A DNA stretch of 64,000 nucleotides from Sphingomonas sp. BGYR3 (GTDB taxonomy: Bacteria; Pseudomonadota; Alphaproteobacteria; Sphingomonadales; Sphingomonadaceae), in the NCBI RefSeq assembly GCF_025153455.1, contig NZ_JANZNT010000001.1:1622001-1686000 (forward strand). The letters run 5' to 3'. The first letter of the stretch is position 1. Every line of letters begins with the position of its first letter. The notes beneath the pieces were generated by a model. That model ran no database searches, was not told where the DNA came from, and saw only the letters and a program-made list of their open reading frames with translations. Shown piece after piece: positions 7,912 to 16,592 of the stretch. Position numbers and translations under genes: made by a program.

Positions 7912-10900
7912 ATGTTTGGCAAGATCGCGGCGTTCGAGCTGCGCTACCAGTTCCGCAACCCGGTTTTCTGGGTCGTGTTCATCCTCTTCTTCCTGTTCGC
8001 GTTCGGCGCGGTCGCCACGCCGAACATCAGCATCGGATCGGGCGGCAATGTTCACAAGAACAGCCCGCAAGCGATCATGCAGGCGTATCAGATCTTCTCG
8101 CTGTTCTTCATGTTCGTCACGGTCGCATTCGTCGCAAACGTGGTGGTGCGCGACGATGACAGCGGGTTCGGCCCGATCGTCCGAACGACGCGGGTGTCGA
8201 AATTCGCCTATCTGATGGGCCGGTTCGTCGGCGCGTGGATCATCGCGGCCATCGCCTTTCTGTCCATTCCCATCGGCATGATCGTCGGTTCGGCCATGCC
8301 ATGGGTCGATCCAGAAACGCTGGGGCCGGGCCTGTTGTCGCACTACGCCTATGCGTTTGTGGTGCTGGCGCTGCCCAACCTCCTGCTCACCTCAGCTATC
8401 TTTTTCGGCGTTGCCACGCTGACCCGGTCGATGATGTGGAGCTATGTCGGCGTCGTCCTGTTCCTCGTGCTGTACACCGTCCTGCTGGCCGTAGTTTCAA
8501 CCCAGCCGGAATGGCGGGAAACGGCGGCCTATCTGGAGCCGTTCGGCCTTGGCGCGGTCGGTTATGTGACGCGATACTGGACGGCGGCCGAAGCCAACAC
8601 GATGATGCCGGCCTTTGCCGGGATGTTGCTGGTCAACCGGGCCATCTGGTTCGTGGTATCCATCGTCGCACTGCTCATTGCGATCTGGCGGTTCCGGTTC
8701 ATCGAAAAGGGCGCGGCTTCGTCAAAGCCCGGCAAGGTGCCGCCTGGCGAGCCGCTGCTGGTCGACCGCCTGCCGGACACCCGGCCTGATGCCGCCAATG
8801 CCAGCCGGCTATGGGCACGGTGCCGCTTCGAAATGGCGCAGGTGTTCAAGAGCCCGGCGTTCTTTGTCCTGATGGTCATCGGCCTGTTCAACGCCATCGG
8901 CGCGCTGATTTTCGCAAACGAGATTTACGGCACGCCCGGACGGCCGCTCACCTTTGCACTGATCCCGGTCCTGCTCGGCGCCTTTTCGATCATTCCGGTC
9001 ATCATCGCGGTCTATTATGCCGGCGAACTGGTCTGGCGCGACCGCGACCGCAAGATGCACGAAATCGTCGATGCGACCTCGCTGCCGAACTGGGCCTATC
9101 TGGTGCCCAAGGTGCTGGCGGTCAGCTTGGTGCTGTTTTCGACGCTTGCCATTTCGGTGATTGCCGCCGTGCTGGTGCAGCTGTTCCGGGGTCAGACCGA
9201 CCTGGCGCTCGGCAGCTATTTCGGCTGGTATCTGATGCCGCTGGGCGTCGACATGATCATCCTCGCCATCCTGGCTGTGTTCATCCAAGCGCTGGTGCCG
9301 AACAAGTATCTCGGCTGGGGCCTGATGGTTGTTTACGTCGTGGCGACGCTGACGCTGTCCAACCTTGGCTTCGACCACCCGCTCTATCTGTACGGATCGA
9401 CGGGTGCGGCCCGCTTTTCCGACATGAACGGGGATCAGATCGGCGGAGCGACCGGTTGGTGGCTGCGCCTGTACTGGGGCGCATGGGCACTGATCCTGGC
9501 CGTGCTGGCCCATCTGTTGTGGCGGCGTGGGACCGAGGACCGGCTGAGCCCGCGATTGCGGCGGATGCCGGCGCGGCTTGCGGGCGGACCGGGCGTCCTT
9601 CTGGCACTGGGGGTCGTTGTTGCGGCGGCCAGCGGCGGCTGGATTTTCTACAACATGAACGTCCTGAACCTGTACCGGAACAGCGACGAACAGGAAAAAC
9701 TGCTGGCCGATTTCGAGAAGAAATATCTGAAATACGAGGGGGTGGCGCAGCCAGCGTTGACCGACATCAAGCTGGACGTCGCCATCCACCCCGCTGATCG
9801 GCAGGCGGTGGTCAAGGGCGTTTACCGGTTCGTCAACGATACCGGACAGCCGGTGCCGGAACTGCATGTGCGGCTGCAGGATCAGCAGACCCGGCTCGTG
9901 TCGGTCACCGTTCCCGGCGCGACGCTGGCGAGCAACGATGCGGCGTTCAAGTACCGCATCTATCGGTTTGCAAAGCCGCTCGCGCCCGGTGCCACCGGCA
10001 CGCTCAGCTTTGAGACGATCCGCGAGCAAAAGGGCATTCGCGCCAATGGCGAGGATACCCGGTTGGTCGCCAACGGCACCTTCCTGAACAATGGCGAGTT
10101 CGCGCCGCTGATCGGAATGGATCGCAGCGGTCTGTTGCAGGACCGGGTAAAGCGCCGCCGCTATGGCCTGACGCCCGAACTGCGGCCGGCGAAGCTGGAG
10201 GATCAGTCCGCCCGGATGCGCAACTATGTCGGCAATGCCGATTGGGTGCGCAGCGACATCACCGTGTCGACCGATGCGGATCAGACGCCGATCGCGCCTG
10301 GGCGCAAGGTGGCGGACATGTCGGCCAATGGCCGACGCACCGCCCGTTTCGTTTCGACCGCCCCGATCCTCAGCTTCTTTTCGGTTCAGTCCGCGCGCTA
10401 TGCCGAAAAGACCATGGATGCGGGCGGCGGCGTGAAGTTGACGGTGTTCTACCATCCTGCCCATGCGTACAACACCGACACGATGCTGAAGGCGATGAAG
10501 GCGTCGCTGGATTATTACCGCGGCAATTTCGGCCCCTATCAGTTCGACTATGCCCGGATCATCGAGTTTCCGGGCTATGCCAGCTTTGCCCAGGCCTTTG
10601 CCGGCACCATGCCTTATTCGGAATCATTGGGCTTCCTTGCCGACAACAGCGATCCGGACGAGATCGATTATGTCACCTATGTCACCGCGCACGAGGTTGC
10701 CCACCAATATTGGGCGCATCAGCTGATCAGTGCGGATCAGCAGGGCGGCACGGTGCTGGTCGAAACCATGGCGCAATATTCGGCGCTGATGGTGATGAAG
10801 AAGCTGTACGGAGAGGACAAGATCCGCCGTTTCCTGAAATATGAGCTGGACAATTACCTGCGCTCGCGCGGCGGAGAGGTGATCGAGGAACTGCCGCTGC

Positions 10901-11481
10901 TGCGCGTCGAGAACCAGGGCTATATCCATTACCGCAAGGGCGCGCTGGTCATGTACCTGCTTCAGGATCGCCTGGGCGAGGACCGGATGAACACGATGCT
11001 GGCGGGCTTGCTTGACCGTTACCGGTTCAAGGGCGCGCCCTATGCCGCATCGACCGACCTCTTGGCCGGCCTCAACAGCATCGCCCGCAATCCTGCGGAG
11101 CGGCAGCTGATCAGCGACCTGTTCGAACGCATCACGATCTATGACCTGAAGGTGACCGACGCCAAGACCCGGCCGGTTGGCGGCGGCAGGTTCGAAACGG
11201 TCGTCACGGTGGAGGGCAAGAAATTCCATGCCGATGGCCGCGGCAAGGAAACCGAAGCGCCGTTGGCCGACACGATCGACATCGGTCTGTTCGCTGCCCG
11301 TCCGGGAGTGGGTGCCTTTGCCGCCAAGGACGTGCTCCTGATGGAGCGTCGCCCGGTGAACAGCGGAAAGCAGCAGATCCGGATCGTCACCAACGGCGAA
11401 CCGAAAATTGCAGGCGTCGATCCTTACAACAAATATGTCGATCGCAATTCCGACGATAACGTTGCTGCGGTGACCCGCTGA
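7912..11481 (+). CDS. ABC permease fused to an M1-family aminopeptidase
   Basis: A 1189-residue fusion. Roughly residues 1-270 and 300-590 form two hydrophobic ABC-2-type permease halves with multiple membrane segments. From about 650 to the C-terminus is an M1 metallopeptidase-like domain. The zinc site HEVAH is at 927-931, and the third ligand glutamate lies 20 residues on, in LVETMAQ. A GAMEN-like exopeptidase loop was not clearly found; AFAGTMPYSE occupies the equivalent stretch. Fusions of this type occur in Bacteroidetes and sphingomonads, and the function is unknown. The peptidase is probably on the periplasmic side. It is coupled to the upstream ATPase gene. Confidence 0.88.
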   Translation: MFGKIAAFELRYQFRNPVFWVVFILFFLFAFGAVATPNISIGSGGNVHKNSPQAIMQAYQIFSLFFMFVTVAFVANVVVRDDDSGFGPIVRTTRVSKFAYLMGRFVGAWIIAAIAFLSIPIGMIVGSAMPWVDPETLGPGLLSHYAYAFVVLALPNLLLTSAIFFGVATLTRSMMWSYVGVVLFLVLYTVLLAVVSTQPEWRETAAYLEPFGLGAVGYVTRYWTAAEANTMMPAFAGMLLVNRAIWFVVSIVALLIAIWRFRFIEKGAASSKPGKVPPGEPLLVDRLPDTRPDAANASRLWARCRFEMAQVFKSPAFFVLMVIGLFNAIGALIFANEIYGTPGRPLTFALIPVLLGAFSIIPVIIAVYYAGELVWRDRDRKMHEIVDATSLPNWAYLVPKVLAVSLVLFSTLAISVIAAVLVQLFRGQTDLALGSYFGWYLMPLGVDMIILAILAVFIQALVPNKYLGWGLMVVYVVATLTLSNLGFDHPLYLYGSTGAARFSDMNGDQIGGATGWWLRLYWGAWALILAVLAHLLWRRGTEDRLSPRLRRMPARLAGGPGVLLALGVVVAAASGGWIFYNMNVLNLYRNSDEQEKLLADFEKKYLKYEGVAQPALTDIKLDVAIHPADRQAVVKGVYRFVNDTGQPVPELHVRLQDQQTRLVSVTVPGATLASNDAAFKYRIYRFAKPLAPGATGTLSFETIREQKGIRANGEDTRLVANGTFLNNGEFAPLIGMDRSGLLQDRVKRRRYGLTPELRPAKLEDQSARMRNYVGNADWVRSDITVSTDADQTPIAPGRKVADMSANGRRTARFVSTAPILSFFSVQSARYAEKTMDAGGGVKLTVFYHPAHAYNTDTMLKAMKASLDYYRGNFGPYQFDYARIIEFPGYASFAQAFAGTMPYSESLGFLADNSDPDEIDYVTYVTAHEVAHQYWAHQLISADQQGGTVLVETMAQYSALMVMKKLYGEDKIRRFLKYELDNYLRSRGGEVIEELPLLRVENQGYIHYRKGALVMYLLQDRLGEDRMNTMLAGLLDRYRFKGAPYAASTDLLAGLNSIARNPAERQLISDLFERITIYDLKVTDAKTRPVGGGRFETVVTVEGKKFHADGRGKETEAPLADTIDIGLFAARPGVGAFAAKDVLLMERRPVNSGKQQIRIVTNGEPKIAGVDPYNKYVDRNSDDNVAAVTR

Positions 11482-11491
11482 CCGGAGACCC

Positions 11492-11527
11492 GGGCCGGCG
11501 GGGGGGGGCATGCCCGTCCGCCGGCCC
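11492..11527 (+). terminator. Hairpin between convergent genes (ABC permease / SDR)
   Basis: GGGCCGGCGG at 11492-11501 pairs perfectly with CCGCCGGCCC at 11518-11527. The loop holds a run of nine G. CTAGGTTTC follows on the plus strand. It lies between two convergent stop codons and could stop transcription in either direction, with the better T-run on the plus side. Confidence 0.55.
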
Positions 11528-11533
11528 TAGGTT

Positions 11534-12385
11534 TCACCCGTTGACGATGGTGCCTCCATTGGGATGCAGCACCTGTCCCGACATGTAGCTGGAATCGTCG
11601 CAGGCCAGAAACAGAAAGGCGGGGGCAACCTCATTGGGCTGGCCCGGCCGGCCCATCGGCGTCCCTTCGCCAAAATGCGCGAGCTTTTCGGGTGAAGCCC
11701 CGCCCATCGGATTAAGCGGCGTCCATATGGGACCTGGCGCGACGCCGTTCACCCGGATCCCCTTGCCGATCAGATTTTCGGACAGGGCCCGCGTAAAGGC
11801 AGTGATCGCCCCTTTGGTCGACGAATAGTCGAGCAGCTCGGGCTCGCCCTGATAACTGGTGACGGAAGTGCAGTTCACGATGGCGGACCCGGACTTCAAA
11901 TGCGGCAGCACGGCCTGCGTCATGAAGAACATGCCGAAGACATTGGTCTGAAATGTCCGGCGCAGCTGATGCTCGCTGATGTCGGTCAGCTCCTTGTCGG
12001 GATGCTGTTCCCCGGCATTGTTGACCAGGATATCGACGGTGCTGAACGCATCGATCACGGTTTGCGCGGCGGCGGCACAAAAGGATTTGTCACCGATATC
12101 GCCGGCAATCGTGATGGCGCGGCGACCCTCTGCTTCGACGATGCGCCGGCTTTCGTCCGCATCGTCATGCTCGTTCAGATAGACGATGGCGATATCGGCG
12201 CCTTCGCGGGCGAACAATGCTGCAACGGCTCGCCCGATGCCGCTGTCTGCGCCGGTGATGACAGCCACCTTCCCGCTCAGCCGGCCGGAACCGGGATAGC
12301 GTGGCTGCCAGTCGGGTGCCGGCGTCAGCAACGCCTCTTCGCCGGGCAGCGCGTCTTCGTGCAACATGTCGATGGGATCGGACAT
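11534..12385 (-). CDS. SDR-family oxidoreductase, general-stress type
   Basis: A 283-residue short-chain dehydrogenase. It has the NAD(P) motif TGADSGIG, the NNAG motif (VNNAGEQ), the catalytic Tyr/Lys pair YSSTKGA and PGPIWTPL in the substrate loop. An N-terminal extension of about 40 residues is typical of the YhdF/YdaD (general stress protein 39) group. The substrate is unknown. Upstream are two GGAAC words, one within an inverted repeat, that recall alphaproteobacterial EcfG promoters, though the spacing is not ideal. It is transcribed alone toward the ABC locus. Confidence 0.9.
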   Translation of the reverse strand: MSDPIDMLHEDALPGEEALLTPAPDWQPRYPGSGRLSGKVAVITGADSGIGRAVAALFAREGADIAIVYLNEHDDADESRRIVEAEGRRAITIAGDIGDKSFCAAAAQTVIDAFSTVDILVNNAGEQHPDKELTDISEHQLRRTFQTNVFGMFFMTQAVLPHLKSGSAIVNCTSVTSYQGEPELLDYSSTKGAITAFTRALSENLIGKGIRVNGVAPGPIWTPLNPMGGASPEKLAHFGEGTPMGRPGQPNEVAPAFLFLACDDSSYMSGQVLHPNGGTIVNG

Positions 12386-12415
12386 TGGGGCTCTCCTTGC
12401 CTGATGCTTGGCAAG

Positions 12416-12434
12416 GGAACGGCGGGCGGTTCCG
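12416..12434. promoter_or_regulatory. Inverted repeat GGAACC-N7-GGTTCC upstream of the SDR gene
   Basis: A perfect 6-bp inverted repeat 31-49 bases before the SDR start codon. A further GGAAC on the minus strand lies at 12440-12444. It could be a regulator site or part of a general-stress sigma promoter. The GGAAC to GGTT distance (18 bases) is one or two bases longer than the usual EcfG spacing, so the sigma reading is weak. Confidence 0.25.
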
Positions 12435-12462
12435 ATCAGTTCCGCCGATGTCTCGGCCTGTC

Positions 12463-12499
12463 CGGGCGGGTCAGCGCTGCGAATGACGCTCCCGCCCGG
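12463..12499 (-). terminator. Hairpin downstream of the 35-residue gene
   Basis: CCGGGCGGG at 12463-12471 pairs with CCCGCCCGG at 12491-12499, with an additional AGCG/CGCT stem inside. It lies 23 bases past the stop of the small minus-strand gene. There is no T-run, so it may act as an mRNA-stabilising end or attenuate read-through into the SDR gene. Confidence 0.4.
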
Positions 12500-12522
12500 G
12501 GCCGGTGGCGGTCATGCCGCGA

Positions 12523-12630
12523 TCAGGCGATCGGCAGGACCGGGGTCGCCGAGGCAACCAGGACAACAGTGACGAACAGCGCGCCGACCAGCGAGACCAG
12601 CTGACGCGAAACATTGGAAACATTCATCAT
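12523..12630 (-). CDS. 35-residue single-pass membrane protein
   Basis: Starts with two ATGs (12630 and 12627) behind a GGGAGTGAAAATC leader, which gives a good ribosome site. The peptide is MMNVSNVSRQ, then a hydrophobic stretch from about residue 11 to 28, then a short tail ending PVLPIA. This pattern (basic N-terminus, one helix, Pro-Ile-Ala end) is one I associate with small uncharacterised sphingomonad proteins. It is the only reading frame in a 420-bp gap between SDR and diguanylate cyclase genes. It has its own AT-rich upstream region with a sigma-54-like element and a downstream hairpin. Function unknown. Confidence 0.65.
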   Translation of the reverse strand: MMNVSNVSRQLVSLVGALFVTVVLVASATPVLPIA

Positions 12631-12687
12631 GATTTTCACTCCCTGTATCCAGCGTATCGGACCGTCCGTCGCTGATGCACCATGCTT

Positions 12688-12704
12688 TGCAGAGAGCGTG
12701 CCAG
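12688..12704 (-). promoter_or_regulatory. Sigma-54-like -24/-12 promoter element
   Basis: Read on the minus strand, CTGGCACGCTCTCTGCA matches YTGGCACGrNNNTTGCW at all but two positions and keeps the essential GG and GC at the correct spacing. It lies 57 bases before the 35-residue gene start, in an AT-rich stretch. Whether this organism has RpoN cannot be told from the window. Confidence 0.4.
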
Positions 12705-12806
12705 TTTCACTTTTCGAGCATTTTCAATGGGTTGAAAAACGGCTTTGGCAATATTGGTATTGAATGCCTATATGAACCGGCAATTTACACCTTTCATCGG
12801 CGCATT

Positions 12807-13862
12807 TCACCAATTTGCGCAGATTCGGTTCCTGCCCGATTCTTTGGCGCGATACAGTTCCACATCCGCGCGCTGAAATGCTTCGGTCAGCGGCTCACCG
12901 GGCATGATGGAGGTCATGCCGCCCGAAAAGGTCAGCTCGCCCACCGGCATATCGGTTTCGCGCAGCCGATACCGCTTGCGGGCAACCACATGGCGACAGG
13001 TGTCGAGCAGCCGCTCCGCCTCGTCGGGCTCGATCCCCGTAAACAGGATCGCAAACTCCTCACCACCATGCCGGGCCACGAAATGGCCCGTGCACTGGCC
13101 GGCCAGCGCCTGGCCGATCGCCTTCAGCACCCGGTCGCCCACCGCGTGGCCGAACTGGTCGTTGACCGCCTTGAAATGGTCGATGTCGCAGATCGCGACG
13201 ATCAGCGGCTCGCCCGTTGCGGCCTGCGCCTGGAACGCCTCTTCGAACGCGCGGCGGTTGGGCAAGTCGGTCAGCGGGTCGCGGCGGGCATTGTCGCGCG
13301 CCTCTTCCAGTTTGGCACGCAGCTCGCTTGCCTCGCGCGTTGCCAGATCAAGCCGCGATTCAGCGACCCGCACGCGTTCCAGCATCGTGCCGGTGATGAA
13401 TTTCACCTTGTCGATGACGGTTTCGAACGTCTCGTCATCGCTGTGGGGCGTTGCGATTGCGGCGGCGCTTTCGGCAAGGTCACGACCGAAATCGGCGGTT
13501 TCCGCCTGCATGTCGCGCATCATGTCCTCGAAACCCTGCACCTGCATCTGGGTGCGGGCCACGAGGCCTTCGACCAGGCGGCGCTGTTCGGACAGAGTCG
13601 TTGCGCTGTCGGCGGACCCGCCTTCGATATGCCCGCCGATCGAATCGACCTCGCGGGCGGTCAGGCGCACGCCGCCGTCGGTCAGGGCAGCCACTGCCTT
13701 GGCGATCGGGCCATCCGGATCGGCGACGACATGATAGGCAAAGGTGTAGTTTGCCGGATTCGGATCGAGCCGCTGATTCGTCAAGAACGACCCGATCCGC
13801 CCGAACAATCCTTCACCGCCGACCTTTTGGCCGATTGAACCCATGGCAACTTGACTGGCCAT
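12807..13862 (-). CDS. GGDEF-domain diguanylate cyclase
   Basis: A 351-residue protein with a GGDEF domain in the last about 165 residues. The active-site motif is GGEEF and the NDQFGHAVGD helix is intact, so c-di-GMP synthesis from two GTP is expected. The allosteric I-site RxxD, normally ahead of the GGDEF loop, reads CTGH, so product inhibition through that site is unlikely. The N-terminal half is soluble, with a predicted coiled-coil-like stretch (residues about 130-180) in front of the cyclase domain, and lacks membrane helices or a recognised sensor. Monocistronic. Confidence 0.9.
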   Translation of the reverse strand: MASQVAMGSIGQKVGGEGLFGRIGSFLTNQRLDPNPANYTFAYHVVADPDGPIAKAVAALTDGGVRLTAREVDSIGGHIEGGSADSATTLSEQRRLVEGLVARTQMQVQGFEDMMRDMQAETADFGRDLAESAAAIATPHSDDETFETVIDKVKFITGTMLERVRVAESRLDLATREASELRAKLEEARDNARRDPLTDLPNRRAFEEAFQAQAATGEPLIVAICDIDHFKAVNDQFGHAVGDRVLKAIGQALAGQCTGHFVARHGGEEFAILFTGIEPDEAERLLDTCRHVVARKRYRLRETDMPVGELTFSGGMTSIMPGEPLTEAFQRADVELYRAKESGRNRICANW

Positions 13863-13991
13863 GTCGCCCCTTCCCGCTTCATCGCATTCGACAATGGCCC
13901 GGATGCGCCATCGTTATGCCAATGACCTATCGGAAAAAGGCTAATAGCCGGTTGCTAGGACGTTAACCGTCCGGCAACCGGCGAGCCGGGA

Positions 13992-14534
13992 TCAGCCGCG
14001 GCTGGCCCGATAGCGCTTGGCGGCAGCCAGGGTTTCGCGGATGTGCGACATCGGGCTCATGTCCGTGTGCGACAGCAGGATGCTGCCATCGGGCGCGATG
14101 ACATAGCTGGTGCGGTTGGTGATCGCGCGGCCGTTCATTTCGCGGCCCAGCGCCACGTCGAACTGCTTGACCAGCGCAGGGCTGGCATTGGCCACGCGGA
14201 ACTTGCCCGCACAATGCTCATTCGAAAAGCGCTGCAGCGTGGGCACATCGTCGGCCGACATGCCGATGACGGTCGCGCCCGCCGCCTTGAACTGATCAAG
14301 CTGGTCGGCAAAGGCCTTTGCCTCGGCATTGCAGCCGCTGGTGAAGGCGGCGGGGAAGAAATAGAGGACGACCGGCCCGCGCTTCAGCTCGGCCTTGAGG
14401 TCCACCTTGGTCACCTTGCCCGCCATCGCGCCCTGAGTGACGAACATCGGCGCCTTTGCCCCCTGCTTCAGCGCGGCGCTGGCCGGCATGGCGACAAGGG
14501 CGACGGCCATCAGGGTCAGGGCAAGACGACGCAT
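13992..14534 (-). CDS. Secreted peroxiredoxin (AhpC/TSA-BCP type)
   Basis: A 180-residue thioredoxin-fold peroxidase with a signal peptide (MRRLALTLMAVALVA, ending ASA at about residue 20), so probably periplasmic. The peroxidatic cysteine is Cys68 in FTSGCNAEA. The preceding VVLYFFPAAFT strand is typical of the BCP group. The frame stays open upstream to 14840, but the start at 14534 is chosen for the signal peptide. The phospholipase gene upstream ends only 56 bases away on the same strand, so the two may be cotranscribed. It would reduce hydrogen or lipid peroxides. Confidence 0.85.
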   Translation of the reverse strand: MRRLALTLMAVALVAMPASAALKQGAKAPMFVTQGAMAGKVTKVDLKAELKRGPVVLYFFPAAFTSGCNAEAKAFADQLDQFKAAGATVIGMSADDVPTLQRFSNEHCAGKFRVANASPALVKQFDVALGREMNGRAITNRTSYVIAPDGSILLSHTDMSPMSHIRETLAAAKRYRASRG

Positions 14535-14590
14535 TGGCTTCACTCCATAAACAGACAGCCCGGTGTAGTGCCCCCGGCCTGCAAAGTCGA

Positions 14591-15658
14591 TTACCGCACA
14601 AAGGCTATGCCAAGCCGCGCGGCGGTGGAGCGCAGTCGATAGTCGCTGAGCGTTTCGCCATGGCCGGTAAACACCTGTCCGAACAGCGACAGGCCAAGCC
14701 CGCCGCCCAGCCGCGTCAGCGGATAGGACACGAACCCTTCCACCGCGCCGCGCCCCGTTGCCGGATTGCCGCGCAGCGTCGCCGCCAGCTTCAGCCGGTC
14801 GCGCTGAACCAGCGCGGCCTGAACCGACCCATAACCCCAATAGTCCTCAAGATCCGGGGCAGTCCCCTGCGTACCGACATAAAACCATGCCTGCGGCGTG
14901 ATGCTGGCCGACCAGCCATCGCCAAGGTCGAAATCGCGGGTCACGCGGGCATAGATCCGGTTCGCGTCGATGGATCCGGCCGTCCCCTTGCCGTTCGAAT
15001 CGTGCCGCCAGCCAGCCGCACCGGTCCAGCCATCGGCAATTGGCAGCTGCCAGAAAATCTCGGGACTATAGATCTGTTCGCGGATCGGCCCGGACGGTTC
15101 CTGAAGCGCCCAGAACATCGTCTGGGTCCAGGCGACGCGCAGCCCGGCCAGCGCGCTGTCATCGGCAAAGGGCTGAACGGCGACGCTCAGTTGCAGTTTC
15201 GCGCCATCGTCGGCCAGGCCGAACGCGCCATAAACCGGCTCATGCGGACGAAACCGGGTCAGGAAACCACGATCGGCACCCGCGTCGCTGTCGGCCATCA
15301 CCAGTTCGCCAGCTTTGGCCACCGCTGGCGAAGGCGCGGCATCGGCACCGTCGGCGCGGGCCAGCGCCGCCGCGCGCGGATCGACATTGCGATAGCGGGC
15401 GCGGGCAAATCCGCCGGGCGCGACGGTGACGCTCGCTTCCCCCTCCCGGAACAGCGTCAGCGGCGTGCCGTCGGCGGCCACCACGTCGATCCGGCTGGGC
15501 AGCGGGACCGTGGCCGGATCCACCCCTTCATTGACGATGAACACCGGCACGCCGTCGACGGCCGCCCCCGCGTCCGCTGGCCGGTCGGGCAGGATGCGGG
15601 TCTGTGCCGCGACGGGCAGCGGAGCAATCAGGGCGGCAAGAGCGATCGGGATGCGCAT
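14591..15658 (-). CDS. pldA: Outer-membrane phospholipase A
   Basis: A 355-residue exported protein with a signal peptide ending VAA-QT. After an N-terminal soluble part of about 130 residues, a beta-barrel begins near FLTRFRPHEPVYGAFG. The OMPLA catalytic His/Ser is seen in GWRHDSNGKG, and the partner Asn in DANRIYARV, matching the E. coli His142/Ser144/Asn156 arrangement. The C-terminal strand ends with an aromatic/Arg pattern (GIAFVR). It would hydrolyse phospholipids in the outer leaflet when the outer membrane is perturbed. Divergent from the HisN-type phosphatase gene. Confidence 0.85.
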   Translation of the reverse strand: MRIPIALAALIAPLPVAAQTRILPDRPADAGAAVDGVPVFIVNEGVDPATVPLPSRIDVVAADGTPLTLFREGEASVTVAPGGFARARYRNVDPRAAALARADGADAAPSPAVAKAGELVMADSDAGADRGFLTRFRPHEPVYGAFGLADDGAKLQLSVAVQPFADDSALAGLRVAWTQTMFWALQEPSGPIREQIYSPEIFWQLPIADGWTGAAGWRHDSNGKGTAGSIDANRIYARVTRDFDLGDGWSASITPQAWFYVGTQGTAPDLEDYWGYGSVQAALVQRDRLKLAATLRGNPATGRGAVEGFVSYPLTRLGGGLGLSLFGQVFTGHGETLSDYRLRSTAARLGIAFVR

Positions 15659-15752
15659 GACATTGGCGTGACACGGCGATGTTGCGGTTCCGTGAAGCGG
15701 ATGTGCGATCGCCGACGGTTTCCCTCAGCGCGGCAATGCTCTAACGGGCGAT

Positions 15753-16538
15753 ATGGCCGTTTCCTCTCAAGACCTTGCCCTTGCCGAACAGCTTGCCGAT
15801 GCGGCGGGCGCCGTCATCCGCCGCTATTTCCGGGGCGAGGCGGGCCTTGTCACCAAGGCGGACGCATCGCCCGTCACCCTGGCCGACCGCGAGGCGGAGG
15901 AGGCGATGCGCCGCTTGCTTGTCGCCGAGCGGCCGATGGATGGGATTCACGGCGAAGAGTTCGGCGTGCGCGAGGGGACCAGCGGGCGCGTCTGGGTGCT
16001 CGACCCCATTGACGGCACCCGCGCCTTCATCGCCGGACGGCCGATTTTCGGCACGCTGATCGCGTTGATTGAGGATGGTTGGCCCGTACTGGGCGTGATC
16101 GACCAGCCGGTGCTGAAGGAACGATGGGTCGGCGCGGTTGGTCGGCAGACGCTGTTCAACGGCACCCCGGCGCGGACGCGCACCTGTCAGGCGCTGGCCG
16201 ACGCGCTGTTGGCGACAACCAGCCCGGCGCTGTTCACCGACGATCAGCTGCACGCGTTCGAGCATCTGGACGGGGCGGTCCGCTCCACCGTGCTGGGCGG
16301 AGATTGCTATAACTATGCCAGCGTCGCCAGCGGATGGATCGACGTGGTGGTCGAGGCGGGGCTGAAGCTCCACGATTTCGCCGCGCTGGTGCCGGTGGTC
16401 GAGGGCGCGGGCGGGCGGATGTGCGACTGGTCGGGCGATCCGCTGCACGCCGGCAGCAATGGCGAAGTGGTTGCGGCGGGCGATCCGGCGCGCATCGACG
16501 ACATCCTCGACGCGCTCGCCTGTCGGGGCGGGCACTGA
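15753..16538 (+). CDS. hisN: Inositol-monophosphatase-family histidinol-phosphatase (HisN type)
   Basis: A 261-residue Mg-dependent phosphatase of the IMPase superfamily. Metal-site motifs are GEEFG, LDPIDGTRAF and the late LKLHDFAALVPVVEGAGG. Length and motifs match the HisN histidinol-phosphate phosphatase group of alphaproteobacteria and actinobacteria. This enzyme supplies the penultimate step of histidine synthesis where the HAD-type phosphatase is missing. No other his genes are nearby, so a general inositol/sugar phosphatase remains possible. Standalone gene. Confidence 0.78.
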   Translation: MAVSSQDLALAEQLADAAGAVIRRYFRGEAGLVTKADASPVTLADREAEEAMRRLLVAERPMDGIHGEEFGVREGTSGRVWVLDPIDGTRAFIAGRPIFGTLIALIEDGWPVLGVIDQPVLKERWVGAVGRQTLFNGTPARTRTCQALADALLATTSPALFTDDQLHAFEHLDGAVRSTVLGGDCYNYASVASGWIDVVVEAGLKLHDFAALVPVVEGAGGRMCDWSGDPLHAGSNGEVVAAGDPARIDDILDALACRGGH

Positions 16539-16592
16539 TTCGGGGACCGATTTGGCGGCCAGGAATGCGCGGGCGCGCGGTGCCCGCCGTCC

